A stretch of DNA of 64,000 bases from Paenibacillus sp. CF384. Its GTDB lineage: Bacteria; Bacillota; Bacilli; Paenibacillales; Paenibacillaceae. Below the pieces are notes generated by a model. It ran no database searches, was not told the origin of the DNA, and saw only the letters and a list, made by a program, of their open reading frames with translations. A program made the position numbers and the translations under genes. Location of the stretch: the NCBI RefSeq assembly GCF_900106745.1, contig NZ_FNNV01000010.1:62001-126000 (forward strand), read 5' to 3'. Below are positions 56,427 through 64,000 of this stretch, piece after piece. Each line of letters begins with the position of its first letter. Position 1 is the first letter of the stretch.

Positions 56427-57317
56427 CTACCCTTTTATCCCTGCCATTGCATAGCCTTGAATGAAATTGCGTTGGAGCAGCAAATACACCAGAATCGGAG
56501 GCAGCACAACGATGGCTGTCAGCGCGAAGAAATCGGGATACTCCGGCACTTGGCCGCTTTGCATCATCGTCGTAAGCAAGCTGGTGACGCCTGTATTGAT
56601 GACCTGAATATTCGGATTGTTGATCGCTACAAGCGGCCACAAATAATCGTTCCAAATCGTAATAAACGTCGTAATGACAATAACCGCAAGGACAGCGCGA
56701 ACCATTGGCAAATAAATACCGAATATCGTCCAGAATACACCGGCACCGTCAATTCGGGCAGCCTCCTCATATTCGAACGGAATCGACTCCATCGTTTGCT
56801 TCACCAGAAAGATCGCAGCAATGTTCACAATACCGCTTCCGAGCAGCAGCGCCCCCCACGTATCGATCATGCCGTGACCGCCTTGCCCCAGCCAATCATT
56901 GCCGCCGAGCATCGGAAAACGAGCGAACAGCAAATACGTCGGGATGAGCGTTACCTGACCCGGAATCATCATCGAAGTGAGGAAGATGACAAACACCGTG
57001 TCGCGTCCTTTAAACCGAAGCTTGGTAAACACATAAGAAGCGATGAGCGACACGAAACAAGTAACCGCAATGTAGTAGATGCTTCTAAGCGCTGTATTGA
57101 TGAAGTAGCGGAAAATAAGATTGTTTTGAAACAGACTGACGTAGCGGTCCAAATTAATCTCAGTCGGAATCGGGAGCAGAATCGAGTCGTAATAATCCTT
57201 GTTCGAGCCGATGGAAGCCATCACCTGAAAGAGGAACGGATAGAACATGACGGCACTTCCGACAATGAGCAGCAAGTAGATGGCGAAACTTTCAAGCTTG
57301 CTTCGTTCATTCACCAT
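56427..57317 (-). CDS. Sugar ABC transporter permease (MalG type)
   Basis: Inner-membrane subunit of a carbohydrate importer. The 296-residue protein has six transmembrane segments and the EAA loop YEEAARIDGAGVFWTIFG near residue 195 that contacts the ATPase. GGGGAGG precedes the ATG. It lies 18 bp after the other permease gene. No ATPase gene is in the locus, so a shared MsmX-like ATPase elsewhere is likely. Confidence 0.92.
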   Translation of the reverse strand: MVNERSKLESFAIYLLLIVGSAVMFYPFLFQVMASIGSNKDYYDSILLPIPTEINLDRYVSLFQNNLIFRYFINTALRSIYYIAVTCFVSLIASYVFTKLRFKGRDTVFVIFLTSMMIPGQVTLIPTYLLFARFPMLGGNDWLGQGGHGMIDTWGALLLGSGIVNIAAIFLVKQTMESIPFEYEEAARIDGAGVFWTIFGIYLPMVRAVLAVIVITTFITIWNDYLWPLVAINNPNIQVINTGVTSLLTTMMQSGQVPEYPDFFALTAIVVLPPILVYLLLQRNFIQGYAMAGIKG

Positions 57318-57335
57318 GTCTTAGCGTTCCTCCCC

Positions 57336-58292
57336 TTAGGTTTGGTTTCGCTGCGAAATGCGGTATTGAATCATCGTAAGCGTGAACGTGAACAGCAGCA
57401 CCATGACGGAGGAGGCACTGGCCATCCCCATATTGAAGGACTGGAAGGCATCCTGATAGATGCGATGCAGAATGATGTTGGTATGGCCCTGAGGCCCCCC
57501 GTGAGTTAGGAGCTGCACCGGCTCGAAGATCTGAAAACTGGCGATAATTCCCATGATGGCAATGTACATTGTAATCGGACGAAGCGATGGCAGCGTAACG
57601 TAGAGCATGATCTTGAACCTCGACGCCCCATCAACCTTTGCCGCCTCATATAACGTTGTATCAATCCCTTGCAATCCGGCCAAATAGATAATGACCGTAC
57701 CTCCGATGCCCTTCCAAATGGAGATGATTATAAGCCAGAAGGTCATCCAGAAGACGCTTTGTTGAAAAATAATCGGCTCCATGTCGAAACGCTCCATCAC
57801 CTTGCGCGCTAAGCCGGTAACCGGATCAAGAACCGCATTCGCGATCTGCGCAACGACCGCGAAGGATACGAGAACAGGCAAATACCACAGTGTTCGGTAG
57901 AGGCCGACGGCCTTCACCTTCTGGTTCAGCAGAAGCGCAATGAAGAAACCGATCGACATACATCCAACCAGGATAAGCAATCCATACAAGCCTGCATGCA
58001 GTAAAGTGACTAAATAATCGCCCGTCGTAAAGAAGCGATGAAAGTTATCTAGAGCGACCCACTTCGGCAGTCCGAGCACGCCATTCCATTCCGTAAAGGA
58101 CAAGTAGATGACGAATAGAACCGGAAATAAAGAAAAAACAGCGAAAAAAACAAACATGGGCGCAAGTAAGGAATATCCGATCACACCGTCACGGTGACGA
58201 TTATAGAACGGTCTCAGCCGCTGCAGGATGGACGAGGAATTCTCCCCGGGCACCGCCCGGGGAGCTTCGTTCTTCAACTGGACCGATCTCAC
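57336..58292 (-). CDS. Sugar ABC transporter permease (MalF type)
   Basis: Partner permease of the same importer. The 318-residue protein has a basic cytoplasmic N-terminus (RLRPFYNRHRDG), six transmembrane segments, and the EAA loop YEAAKVDGASRFKIMLY near residue 213. A GTG start overlaps the stop of the binding-protein gene by 4 bp (GTGA), with GAGGA upstream. Confidence 0.92.
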   Translation of the reverse strand: MRSVQLKNEAPRAVPGENSSSILQRLRPFYNRHRDGVIGYSLLAPMFVFFAVFSLFPVLFVIYLSFTEWNGVLGLPKWVALDNFHRFFTTGDYLVTLLHAGLYGLLILVGCMSIGFFIALLLNQKVKAVGLYRTLWYLPVLVSFAVVAQIANAVLDPVTGLARKVMERFDMEPIIFQQSVFWMTFWLIIISIWKGIGGTVIIYLAGLQGIDTTLYEAAKVDGASRFKIMLYVTLPSLRPITMYIAIMGIIASFQIFEPVQLLTHGGPQGHTNIILHRIYQDAFQSFNMGMASASSVMVLLFTFTLTMIQYRISQRNQT

Positions 58293-59710
58293 TTCAGCTG
58301 TTCCTCAGCTGTTTTCTGTGCATCCTTCAGTGCGTCCTCGATCGGTTTATCTGTTGTCAGCGTAATATCCTGCGCTTTATACCACGCTTCCCAGATTTGC
58401 GGACCGTTCTTCGGATAAACCGGAAGCGGAGCGCTTTGCTCGTTCGCTACGATGTCGTTGAACACTTGAAGCTCCGGATAGGCTTTGAGCAGATCCGTGT
58501 TTTTGCCAGCTTCCATGTTAGCCGGAAGTCGGCCCGTTGCGTTTGCTTCAAGCTCTTGATATTCTTTGCTCGCCAGAATCGTCAGGAATTCAATCGCTGC
58601 CTCTGGATGCTTCGATTGCTTGAGTGCATAGAAGAGCGTGTTCCCAACGATGACGTTGCCCGTATGACCTGCTTCAGGAACCGGCAGCGGTGCAAAGCCG
58701 CAGTTTGTGCAGCCCATGGATTTGCCCCAAGCGATATGCCAAGGACCGTTAACCGCGAAAGCTACTTTCCCGCTGTTCAACAGGTTGAAGAATTGGCCTT
58801 CATCCGTCATGGACGTGGAGCCCGGAGGTGCTGTTTTGGAAAGCTCACGCAGGAATGTGAGCGCTTTGACGTTCTCCGGCGAATTGAAGGTCACCTGCGA
58901 CCAATCCTCATTCGTGAAGTCTCCGCCTGCTTGGCGCATGAACGGCGCAAGACGGAACGCTCCGCCAAGACCCATGTTTTGAACGATAGAGCCGTAGTAT
59001 TTACCTTTACCTGCTACCGTCGCTTTCTTGGACATATCAAGCCATTCATCCCATGTTTTCGGCGGTGTATTCGGATCAAGTCCGACCTTCGTCATAACAT
59101 CCTTGTTATACACAAGGCTGAATACGCCTGTCATCTGAGCTACCGCATACGGCTTGCCGTCATGCATAGCCGCTTTCATTGGACCTGGAGCAAGCTGAGC
59201 AGCCACATCTTGCGGAACCTCCAGAAGCGCACCGATCCGCGCAAACTCCGGAATGAAGTCTTCACCGTCTGCCACATCCGGCGGATTACCGCCCATGACG
59301 GCAACCATGATGGCTTGACGAAGCGTATCCGCCCAGCCTTTATCGATATATTTAATCGTAACGCCCGGGAATTTCTCTTCCATCTTCTTCTGAATATAAT
59401 CATAAATCTTCGTCGCTGTCGGATCGTTGGCTTCCGGCATCGCATTGGCCACGTTATGGCTCCAAACCGTCAACTCAAACGGTTCGGCTGCCGGAGCTGC
59501 AGCAGTATCATCGCTGCCGTCATTCGTCGATTCCGTCGCCGTGGAATTCGTATCGGAACTGGTTGTGTTGTCCGTTGTCGTTGGTGCTGCTGCGTTATTT
59601 TTGTTACCGCTTTCATTTTTGTTGCCTGAATTGTCGGAACAAGCTGTTAAAACGAGTGTTAACACCACGAAGATGGACAAGATCGAAGAAACCCATTTGC
59701 TCCCCTTCAT
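58289..59710 (-). CDS. Sugar-binding lipoprotein of an ABC transporter
   Basis: Extracellular solute-binding protein, family 1, that captures the imported sugar. The 473-residue precursor has a signal peptide with lipobox LTAC near residue 23. An Asn/Thr/Ser/Asp-rich linker (about 25-75) follows, then a binding domain beginning FELTVWSHN. The start MKGSKWVSS at 59710 has AGAGGAG 10 bp upstream. It is the first gene of an operon with both permeases, GH38 and probably PhyH. Confidence 0.93.
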   Translation of the reverse strand: MKGSKWVSSILSIFVVLTLVLTACSDNSGNKNESGNKNNAAAPTTTDNTTSSDTNSTATESTNDGSDDTAAAPAAEPFELTVWSHNVANAMPEANDPTATKIYDYIQKKMEEKFPGVTIKYIDKGWADTLRQAIMVAVMGGNPPDVADGEDFIPEFARIGALLEVPQDVAAQLAPGPMKAAMHDGKPYAVAQMTGVFSLVYNKDVMTKVGLDPNTPPKTWDEWLDMSKKATVAGKGKYYGSIVQNMGLGGAFRLAPFMRQAGGDFTNEDWSQVTFNSPENVKALTFLRELSKTAPPGSTSMTDEGQFFNLLNSGKVAFAVNGPWHIAWGKSMGCTNCGFAPLPVPEAGHTGNVIVGNTLFYALKQSKHPEAAIEFLTILASKEYQELEANATGRLPANMEAGKNTDLLKAYPELQVFNDIVANEQSAPLPVYPKNGPQIWEAWYKAQDITLTTDKPIEDALKDAQKTAEEQLK

Positions 59711-59815
59711 TGACCCAAGCTCCTCTCGCCTCTTAAATTGCTTGTGAACCAAATCCATTTCAAATCATGATGTCAGCGGACTGTCGGCTGCACCTCCCTA
59801 CATATGTATTATATG

Positions 59816-59827
59816 ATATGTCGATAT
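59816..59827. promoter_or_regulatory. Candidate operator at the binding-protein promoter
   Basis: ATATGTCGATAT overlaps the -10 box and resembles the palindrome AATATG-A-CATATT at 61160-61172 at the regulator's own promoter. TGTATTATA just beside it (59805-59813) also occurs at 61148-61156. Confidence 0.4.
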
Positions 59828-59855
59828 ATTACTCCCAAAGAAACTTTATTGTCAA
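59826..59855 (-). promoter_or_regulatory. Promoter of the glycan-use operon
   Basis: Minus strand TTGACA (59850-59855, perfect), 18 bp, TAATAT (59826-59831), about 115 bp before the binding-protein gene. Confidence 0.65.
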
Positions 59856-59881
59856 CGACTACTTTTGTCGAAAACTTCCAT

Positions 59882-59910
59882 AAAAAAGAACCCTTCGCAA
59901 TGAAGAGTTC
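59882..59910 (-). terminator. Terminator of the regulator gene
   Basis: Minus strand 9-bp stem with one G-U pair (59902-59910 and 59888-59896), 5-nt loop, then six Ts (59882-59887), 10 bp past the stop. Confidence 0.82.
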
Positions 59911-59919
59911 CGCGTTCGT

Positions 59920-61098
59920 TTATGGTTTGGTGCGAACCGGGCAACCTGCCGTTGAAACGCTTGAAACGAGGTGAGGTTCAATGAGCAGTTTCCGATATTT
60001 GTTCTCCTGCTGGTTCATTTTCCCCGTGTCGTCCAGTAGTCCAAGCAGCTGCTCTGCCGCCAATCTTCCTACGGTTTCCTCGTGCTGGTCGATATAGGTG
60101 AAGAAATTGAACTCGCGGCTCGGCGATAAATTATCGAACGTCACGATGGAAATATCCTTCGGCACCTCGAGTCCGAGATGGCGAACGATCCGAAACAAAT
60201 GCAGTGCCATCGTACCGTTTAGCGTAATGTACGCTGTCGCTAGACCATTCTTAACGTAACGGAAGAGCGGATGCTGCTCATCCAGCTCCTCCCGCTCGTA
60301 ATCGACATAGAAGTCGGTCAGCATCATAGCCGGATTAATCATTTCCCCCAGCTCCTTGAGCGCCTTCATATAACCGGACAGCCGCTGCTCAATCGTCGTC
60401 GTAGACAGTGGAACATCGGAACAAATCGCGATATCCCGGTGGCCTAGCTCATAGAGATGATTGACGGCCAGCCTCGATGCTTCTACCCCGTCAGATCCTA
60501 TGAAGTGTGTCTCGATTCCGGTCAAATACCGATCGATAATGACTAGCGGAAACCGCTCTAGCTTCAACCTTAAGATCTCCTCGTTATAGGTTTCCGCATC
60601 CACCGGGAAGATTATCAAGCCGGAAGCGCCCATGTACAGCAGTTCGCGGATAGCTGCAGCTTCACGCTCCTTGGAATTCTCCGACAGCATGAGCACGAAA
60701 TTATAGCCGGATTGTTTCAACGCCTTGGAAATGCCTTTATTCATTCTCATGGAGAAGAAATCGCTTATATTGGGCAATATCAATCCAATTACGTTTCGGC
60801 GGCTCTCTTCTTGTTCTGCAGGCGTGATCATGCCAATGCTTGGCCCGGATTGCGCCGTGCTGCGCAGCGATAGCGCCATATCGTGGACGTAGCTGCCCTT
60901 CCCTTGAATCCGGTTCAGCCAGCCTTCCTTGGTCAGACCGGTCAGCGCATTGGATACTGTAATTCGGCTCACCTCAAACTTCTCCATGAGCTCCTTCTCC
61001 GTAAAGATTTTATCGCCCGGACTCCAAACGCCTGTCTGAATCTGGTTCTTAATAAAGTCTTGAATGACTTGATAGATCGGAATCCTTCCGTCTTGCAT
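59920..61098 (-). CDS. AraR-type regulator: GntR HTH with LacI effector domain
   Basis: A 392-residue transcription regulator. The N-terminal GntR-type winged helix (about 1-75) contains GDKIFTEKELMEKFEVSRIT followed by VSNALTGLTKEGWLNRIQGK. The C-terminal LacI/GalR periplasmic-binding-like domain (about 95-380) includes NVIGLILPNISDFFSMRMNK. The combination is that of AraR-like repressors that bind a sugar. The start MQDGRIPIYQ has GGAGG 7 bp upstream. It is transcribed towards the mannosidase operon, which is its likely target; the effector sugar is unknown. Confidence 0.9.
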   Translation of the reverse strand: MQDGRIPIYQVIQDFIKNQIQTGVWSPGDKIFTEKELMEKFEVSRITVSNALTGLTKEGWLNRIQGKGSYVHDMALSLRSTAQSGPSIGMITPAEQEESRRNVIGLILPNISDFFSMRMNKGISKALKQSGYNFVLMLSENSKEREAAAIRELLYMGASGLIIFPVDAETYNEEILRLKLERFPLVIIDRYLTGIETHFIGSDGVEASRLAVNHLYELGHRDIAICSDVPLSTTTIEQRLSGYMKALKELGEMINPAMMLTDFYVDYEREELDEQHPLFRYVKNGLATAYITLNGTMALHLFRIVRHLGLEVPKDISIVTFDNLSPSREFNFFTYIDQHEETVGRLAAEQLLGLLDDTGKMNQQENKYRKLLIEPHLVSSVSTAGCPVRTKP

Positions 61099-61145
61099 GT
61101 GAAAACCTCCAATCTGATCGAATGAAACAGCCCGAAACTTGTATA

Positions 61146-61178
61146 GTTGTATTATAACCAATATGACATATTATGCAA
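61146..61178 (-). promoter_or_regulatory. Promoter and operator candidate of the AraR-type regulator
   Basis: Minus strand TTGCAT (61173-61178), 16 bp, TATAAT (61151-61156, perfect). The spacer is filled by the perfect palindrome AATATG-A-CATATT (61160-61172), and GTTGTATTATAAC (61146-61158, 10/13 symmetrical) covers the -10, suggesting self-repression. Confidence 0.6.
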
Positions 61179-61309
61179 TAGGGTTTACATCCATGACTTG
61201 GGCTTCTATCTCAAACAAGGCTTATCGCCGGTACCAGGTAAAGTTAGTACTATGTTTTGAAATATTGTTGACTATACTGAAAGTAAGAAGAGAGAAAGAG
61301 GTGCGGCAG

Positions 61310-62545
61310 ATGAGCAGAAAATGGCTGCAGCAAGAGGGTCCTTCCTGGACTCGGCAAGGTATCATCACCCCCGAACAATTCCAACGCATTCTCGCCCAAT
61401 ATCCGGAGAAGAAGCGCGCCATCGGCATAATCCCTATACTGGGAAGCATCTTGGTTGGTCTTGGCATCCTCAGCTTCGTCGCCGCGAACTGGGGCCAAAT
61501 CCCGCAGCTGATGCGGCTCATCCTTATCGCGGTTATTATGGTTGGATTCTACGGGGCAGGAGAAATGTTCCGCAGGAGAGATCATGAGAAGCTAGGTACT
61601 GCTCTCATTGGACTCGGACTTCTCACTTTCGGAGCTGGCATCGTACTGACGGGTCAAATGTTTCATCTGCAAGCTTATGATGTCACTTCATTTATAGTGT
61701 GGGGAACAATCGGCGTGCTGCTCACTTATCTCATTAAGAGCCGCTACCTATTCCTGTTAACCTTACTGATCTTCACAGGACTACAATGGTACAATTCGAC
61801 GGAATTCAGTCATTTTAGCTATGTCGCGCTTGCGATTATGATGCTTGGCCTCGGTTATTACTGGCTGAAACGTCCCAATACACTGCTTGCTTGGTGTCTG
61901 GCTGCCAGCTTTACGATTCAGAGCATCCTGCTTGTAACCGTCAACGATTGGGCCTTCTCCTGGTTCTTCATCCCGATTTGGCTGCTTTACAGCTTGATGG
62001 ATTGGGCCCGGGAACGCAAATCCGTCTATCCGTTTCAAGCGATCCCGCTCGTGGCGGCGTTTGTCCACAATCTGTTTATCGTCCTGTTCTGGAACGATAG
62101 CAATGATTCATCCTTCTTAAAGGACCTGTCTGCACAGCCACTTTGGTTCACCCTTGCGCTGGTCGCTCTGTTCGCACTATCGATTGCGGGCAAATATCGA
62201 AACCACCGTCTCATGTCGAGCCCGGATTGGCTGCTGGCACTTCCATTCTTCTACCTGGCTCACGGCGCGGATGCTGCCTATCTGATCGTATTGTTCGCTT
62301 TCTCCCTGTACTTGCTGTGGAGAGGCTATGCGGAAGAATGGGCTGTCAAAATCAACCTGGGTACGCTGCTGTTTCTTACGAGCACGATGGCGGCTTATGG
62401 GAAGCTGGCATGGGATTTTATGGACAAATCGATCTTTTTCATCCTTGGCGGCGTCATCCTGCTTGCACTGAGCTGGTTCTTGAATCGCCGTAAGAAACAA
62501 TTTCTGGTCGAGCTCCATGAGGAGGAGGAGAAGCCGCATGAATGA
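61310..62545 (+). CDS. DUF2157 family membrane protein
   Basis: A 411-residue polytopic protein. A soluble N-terminus of about 45 residues (WLQQEGPSWTRQGIITPEQF) is followed by some twelve to fourteen hydrophobic segments, the first containing LGSILVGLGILSFVAANW. This is the DUF2157 pattern. AAAGAGGTG lies 8 bp before the ATG at 61310; the frame is open further upstream but without an RBS. The last 8 bp overlap the next gene. DUF2157 and GDYXXLXY proteins are regular neighbours; function unknown. Confidence 0.87.
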   Translation: MSRKWLQQEGPSWTRQGIITPEQFQRILAQYPEKKRAIGIIPILGSILVGLGILSFVAANWGQIPQLMRLILIAVIMVGFYGAGEMFRRRDHEKLGTALIGLGLLTFGAGIVLTGQMFHLQAYDVTSFIVWGTIGVLLTYLIKSRYLFLLTLLIFTGLQWYNSTEFSHFSYVALAIMMLGLGYYWLKRPNTLLAWCLAASFTIQSILLVTVNDWAFSWFFIPIWLLYSLMDWARERKSVYPFQAIPLVAAFVHNLFIVLFWNDSNDSSFLKDLSAQPLWFTLALVALFALSIAGKYRNHRLMSSPDWLLALPFFYLAHGADAAYLIVLFAFSLYLLWRGYAEEWAVKINLGTLLFLTSTMAAYGKLAWDFMDKSIFFILGGVILLALSWFLNRRKKQFLVELHEEEEKPHE

Positions 62546-63068
62546 TCAAACGATGTTCAAACGAGGCCGCAATGTCTGGCTGATCCTGCTCGTTGCGGTT
62601 CAACTGCTCTTCCTTGGCGGCATCGCTTGCTTTCATTATTCAGCGCTGTGGGTTGGCAAAGAAATCACGCTCCGAACCGTTCCCGTCGATCCTCGCGATC
62701 AGCTGTATGGCGATTATGTGCAGCTCAATTATGCGATTAATAACGCCGCTTGGTCGGATTGGAAAGATGGCGACAAGGCTAAGCAAGGCGATACCATTTA
62801 TGTACTGCTTGCGCAAGATGGGGACGCGTCTACGTACGAAATTAAAGGTGTATATGACCGTAAACCCCCTCGCGGCACAGGCGAGGTTGCACTTAAAGGC
62901 CGCGTGCAGTATACCACGGATGACACGCTTCGGATTACCTATGGACTGGAGCAATACTATGTGGAGGAAAATACGGGCAAAGAGCTGGAGCAGCGCGCCG
63001 GCAAGCTGATCGTACATGTCAAAGTAGCCCCTTGGGGCAGCGCCATAATTGAAAGAATTCAGCCCTAG
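62538..63068 (+). CDS. GDYXXLXY domain membrane protein
   Basis: A 176-residue protein with one N-terminal transmembrane segment (about 13-35), then an extracytoplasmic beta-rich domain with the name motif GDYVQLNY near residue 58, preceded by [10 protein letters not shown]. The start [10 protein letters not shown] at 62538 has GGAGGAG upstream and overlaps the DUF2157 gene, so the two are translated together. Function unknown. Confidence 0.88.
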   Translation: MNDQTMFKRGRNVWLILLVAVQLLFLGGIACFHYSALWVGKEITLRTVPVDPRDQLYGDYVQLNYAINNAAWSDWKDGDKAKQGDTIYVLLAQDGDASTYEIKGVYDRKPPRGTGEVALKGRVQYTTDDTLRITYGLEQYYVEENTGKELEQRAGKLIVHVKVAPWGSAIIERIQP

Positions 63069-63184
63069 ACTGCCAGATTGCTAGATATGGGCCAATATTG
63101 CCTCACATAACCGTTCGAGACTTGAATAGAATGAATAACAATAAGAATCTTTCTAGCTCAATCGGTATGGGGAGGTGCCCAGGC

Positions 63185-64000
63185 ATGGCAGAAAATGAAG
63201 GTACGCTTTACACCGTGTCTCGTGAGGACTGGTCACTGCATCGCAAAGGACATCAGGATCAAGCACGGCACCAGCAGAAAGTGCGCGAAGCGATAAAGCA
63301 AAATTTACCCGACCTCGTCTCGGAAGAAAACATTGTCATGTCGGATGGGAAGCATGTCATTAAAGTTCCGATCCGCAGCCTTGATGAATATCGTTTTGTC
63401 TATAATTTCAACAAAAACAAGCATGTCGGCCAAGGCGACGGCGACAGCCAAGTCGGCGACGTGCTCGGCGTTGACCCTGCTTCCGCCCAGAAGGGCGGCA
63501 AAGGCGAGAATGCCGGCGATCAGCCGGGCGATGACATCGTGGAGGCTGAGATCAGCCTCGCTGAGCTTGAGACGATGCTCTTCGAGGAGCTGGAGCTGCC
63601 GTTCCTGAAGCAGAAGGATCGCGATCAGTTGGAAACCAAAGAAATCCGCTTCAACGATATACGCAAGAAGGGGATCATGTCCAACATCGACAAGAAACGG
63701 ACGATCCTTGAGAACCTGAAACGGAATGCAACGAGCGGTGTGCCGGGTATTCACGGTATTTCGCCGGATGACCTGCGCTACAAGACGTGGGAAGAAATCA
63801 TTAAGCCGCAGTCCAATGCGGTCATTTTGGCCATGATGGACACGAGCGGATCGATGGGTTCCTTCGAGAAGTACGTTGCCCGCAGCTTCTTCTTCTGGAT
63901 GACCCGCTTCCTGCGGCATCAATACGAGAATGTGGAGATCGTGTTTATCGCGCATCATACGGAAGCGAAGGAAGTCACGGAGGAAGAGTTCTTCACCCGC
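63185..64000 (+). CDS. yhbH: YhbH (DUF444) sporulation protein, cut by window end
   Basis: The first 272 codons of a DUF444/YhbH protein, a family linked with PrkA kinase and SpoVR in sporulation and stress. It starts [20 protein letters not shown] with GGAGGTG upstream. A Gly/Asp-rich stretch (about 80-120) precedes [21 protein letters not shown] von Willebrand A-like domain begins with the metal site [13 protein letters not shown] near residue 218. The C-terminal part is beyond the window. The 116-bp gap before it shows no clear promoter. Confidence 0.93.
   Translation, partial: MAENEGTLYTVSREDWSLHRKGHQDQARHQQKVREAIKQNLPDLVSEENIVMSDGKHVIKVPIRSLDEYRFVYNFNKNKHVGQGDGDSQVGDVLGVDPASAQKGGKGENAGDQPGDDIVEAEISLAELETMLFEELELPFLKQKDRDQLETKEIRFNDIRKKGIMSNIDKKRTILENLKRNATSGVPGIHGISPDDLRYKTWEEIIKPQSNAVILAMMDTSGSMGSFEKYVARSFFFWMTRFLRHQYENVEIVFIAHHTEAKEVTEEEFFTR

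Noticed and set aside
63305-63958. 217-codon minus-strand frame opposite yhbH
   Set aside because: The plus strand carries a clear YhbH protein with RBS and metal-site motif; the minus frame is its shadow.

Overview
The window looks like chromosome of an endospore-forming Bacillota, most likely Paenibacillaceae (Paenibacillus or Cohnella type). Spore genes are scattered through it (ytvI, ytrH, ytrI, five YheC/YheD-type genes, cotJABC, yhbH). Gene order around accD-accA-pyk-fxsA-ytvI-citZ and dnaE-ytrH-ytrI-ytpI-ytoI follows the Bacillus subtilis backbone. The suf operon has the Gram-positive order sufCDSUB, and ribosome binding sites are strong AGGAGG types. Base composition is near 50 percent GC. 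No rRNA, tRNA, phage, insertion sequence or CRISPR array was found.

Layout. 1-5000: citrate synthase (cut by the left edge) and the polyphosphate pair ppx and ppk, whose 3' ends overlap. 5100-12500: YtvI, then a leftward central-metabolism block (accD, accA, pyk, thioesterase, fxsA) preceded by a small gene and a PgpA-like gene. 12600-19200: dnaE, the sporulation genes ytrH and ytrI behind a sigma-E-like promoter, ytpI, and the CBS/DRTGG protein YtoI. 19300-26200: a rightward cluster of five ATP-grasp paralogues with an acetyltransferase, closed by a hairpin and minisatellite repeats. 26600-31400: HAD phosphatase, phosphodiester glycosidase, cotJABC and a CNNM/CorC protein. 31400-40100: a YfkAB radical SAM protein, two HD-GYP proteins, uppP, a YunD-like phosphoesterase and molybdenum cofactor genes, including a MoaD-MoaE fusion. 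40100-45500: sufCDSUB behind a promoter overlapped by a PerR/Fur-like palindrome. 45500-52700: methionine salvage genes mtnK-mtnA, small conserved genes and a GGDEF-EAL protein. 52700-61200: a glycan-use locus (AraR-type regulator, binding protein, two permeases, GH38 alpha-mannosidase, PhyH-type dioxygenase). 61300-64000: two membrane-protein genes and the start of yhbH.

How the genes fit together. Housekeeping operons (fatty acid initiation and glycolysis, Fe-S assembly, DNA replication, methionine salvage) are interleaved with sporulation genes. The parts least explained by known biology are the five-gene ATP-grasp cluster, three kinds of non-coding repeat structure (a short-loop hairpin array after ytvI, 39-bp repeats before accD, 51-bp repeats after the ATP-grasp cluster), the internal Gly-Gly of the MoaD-MoaE fusion, and the inserted low-complexity linker of DnaE. 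All functional statements come from reading the sequence against known families; no database search was run.
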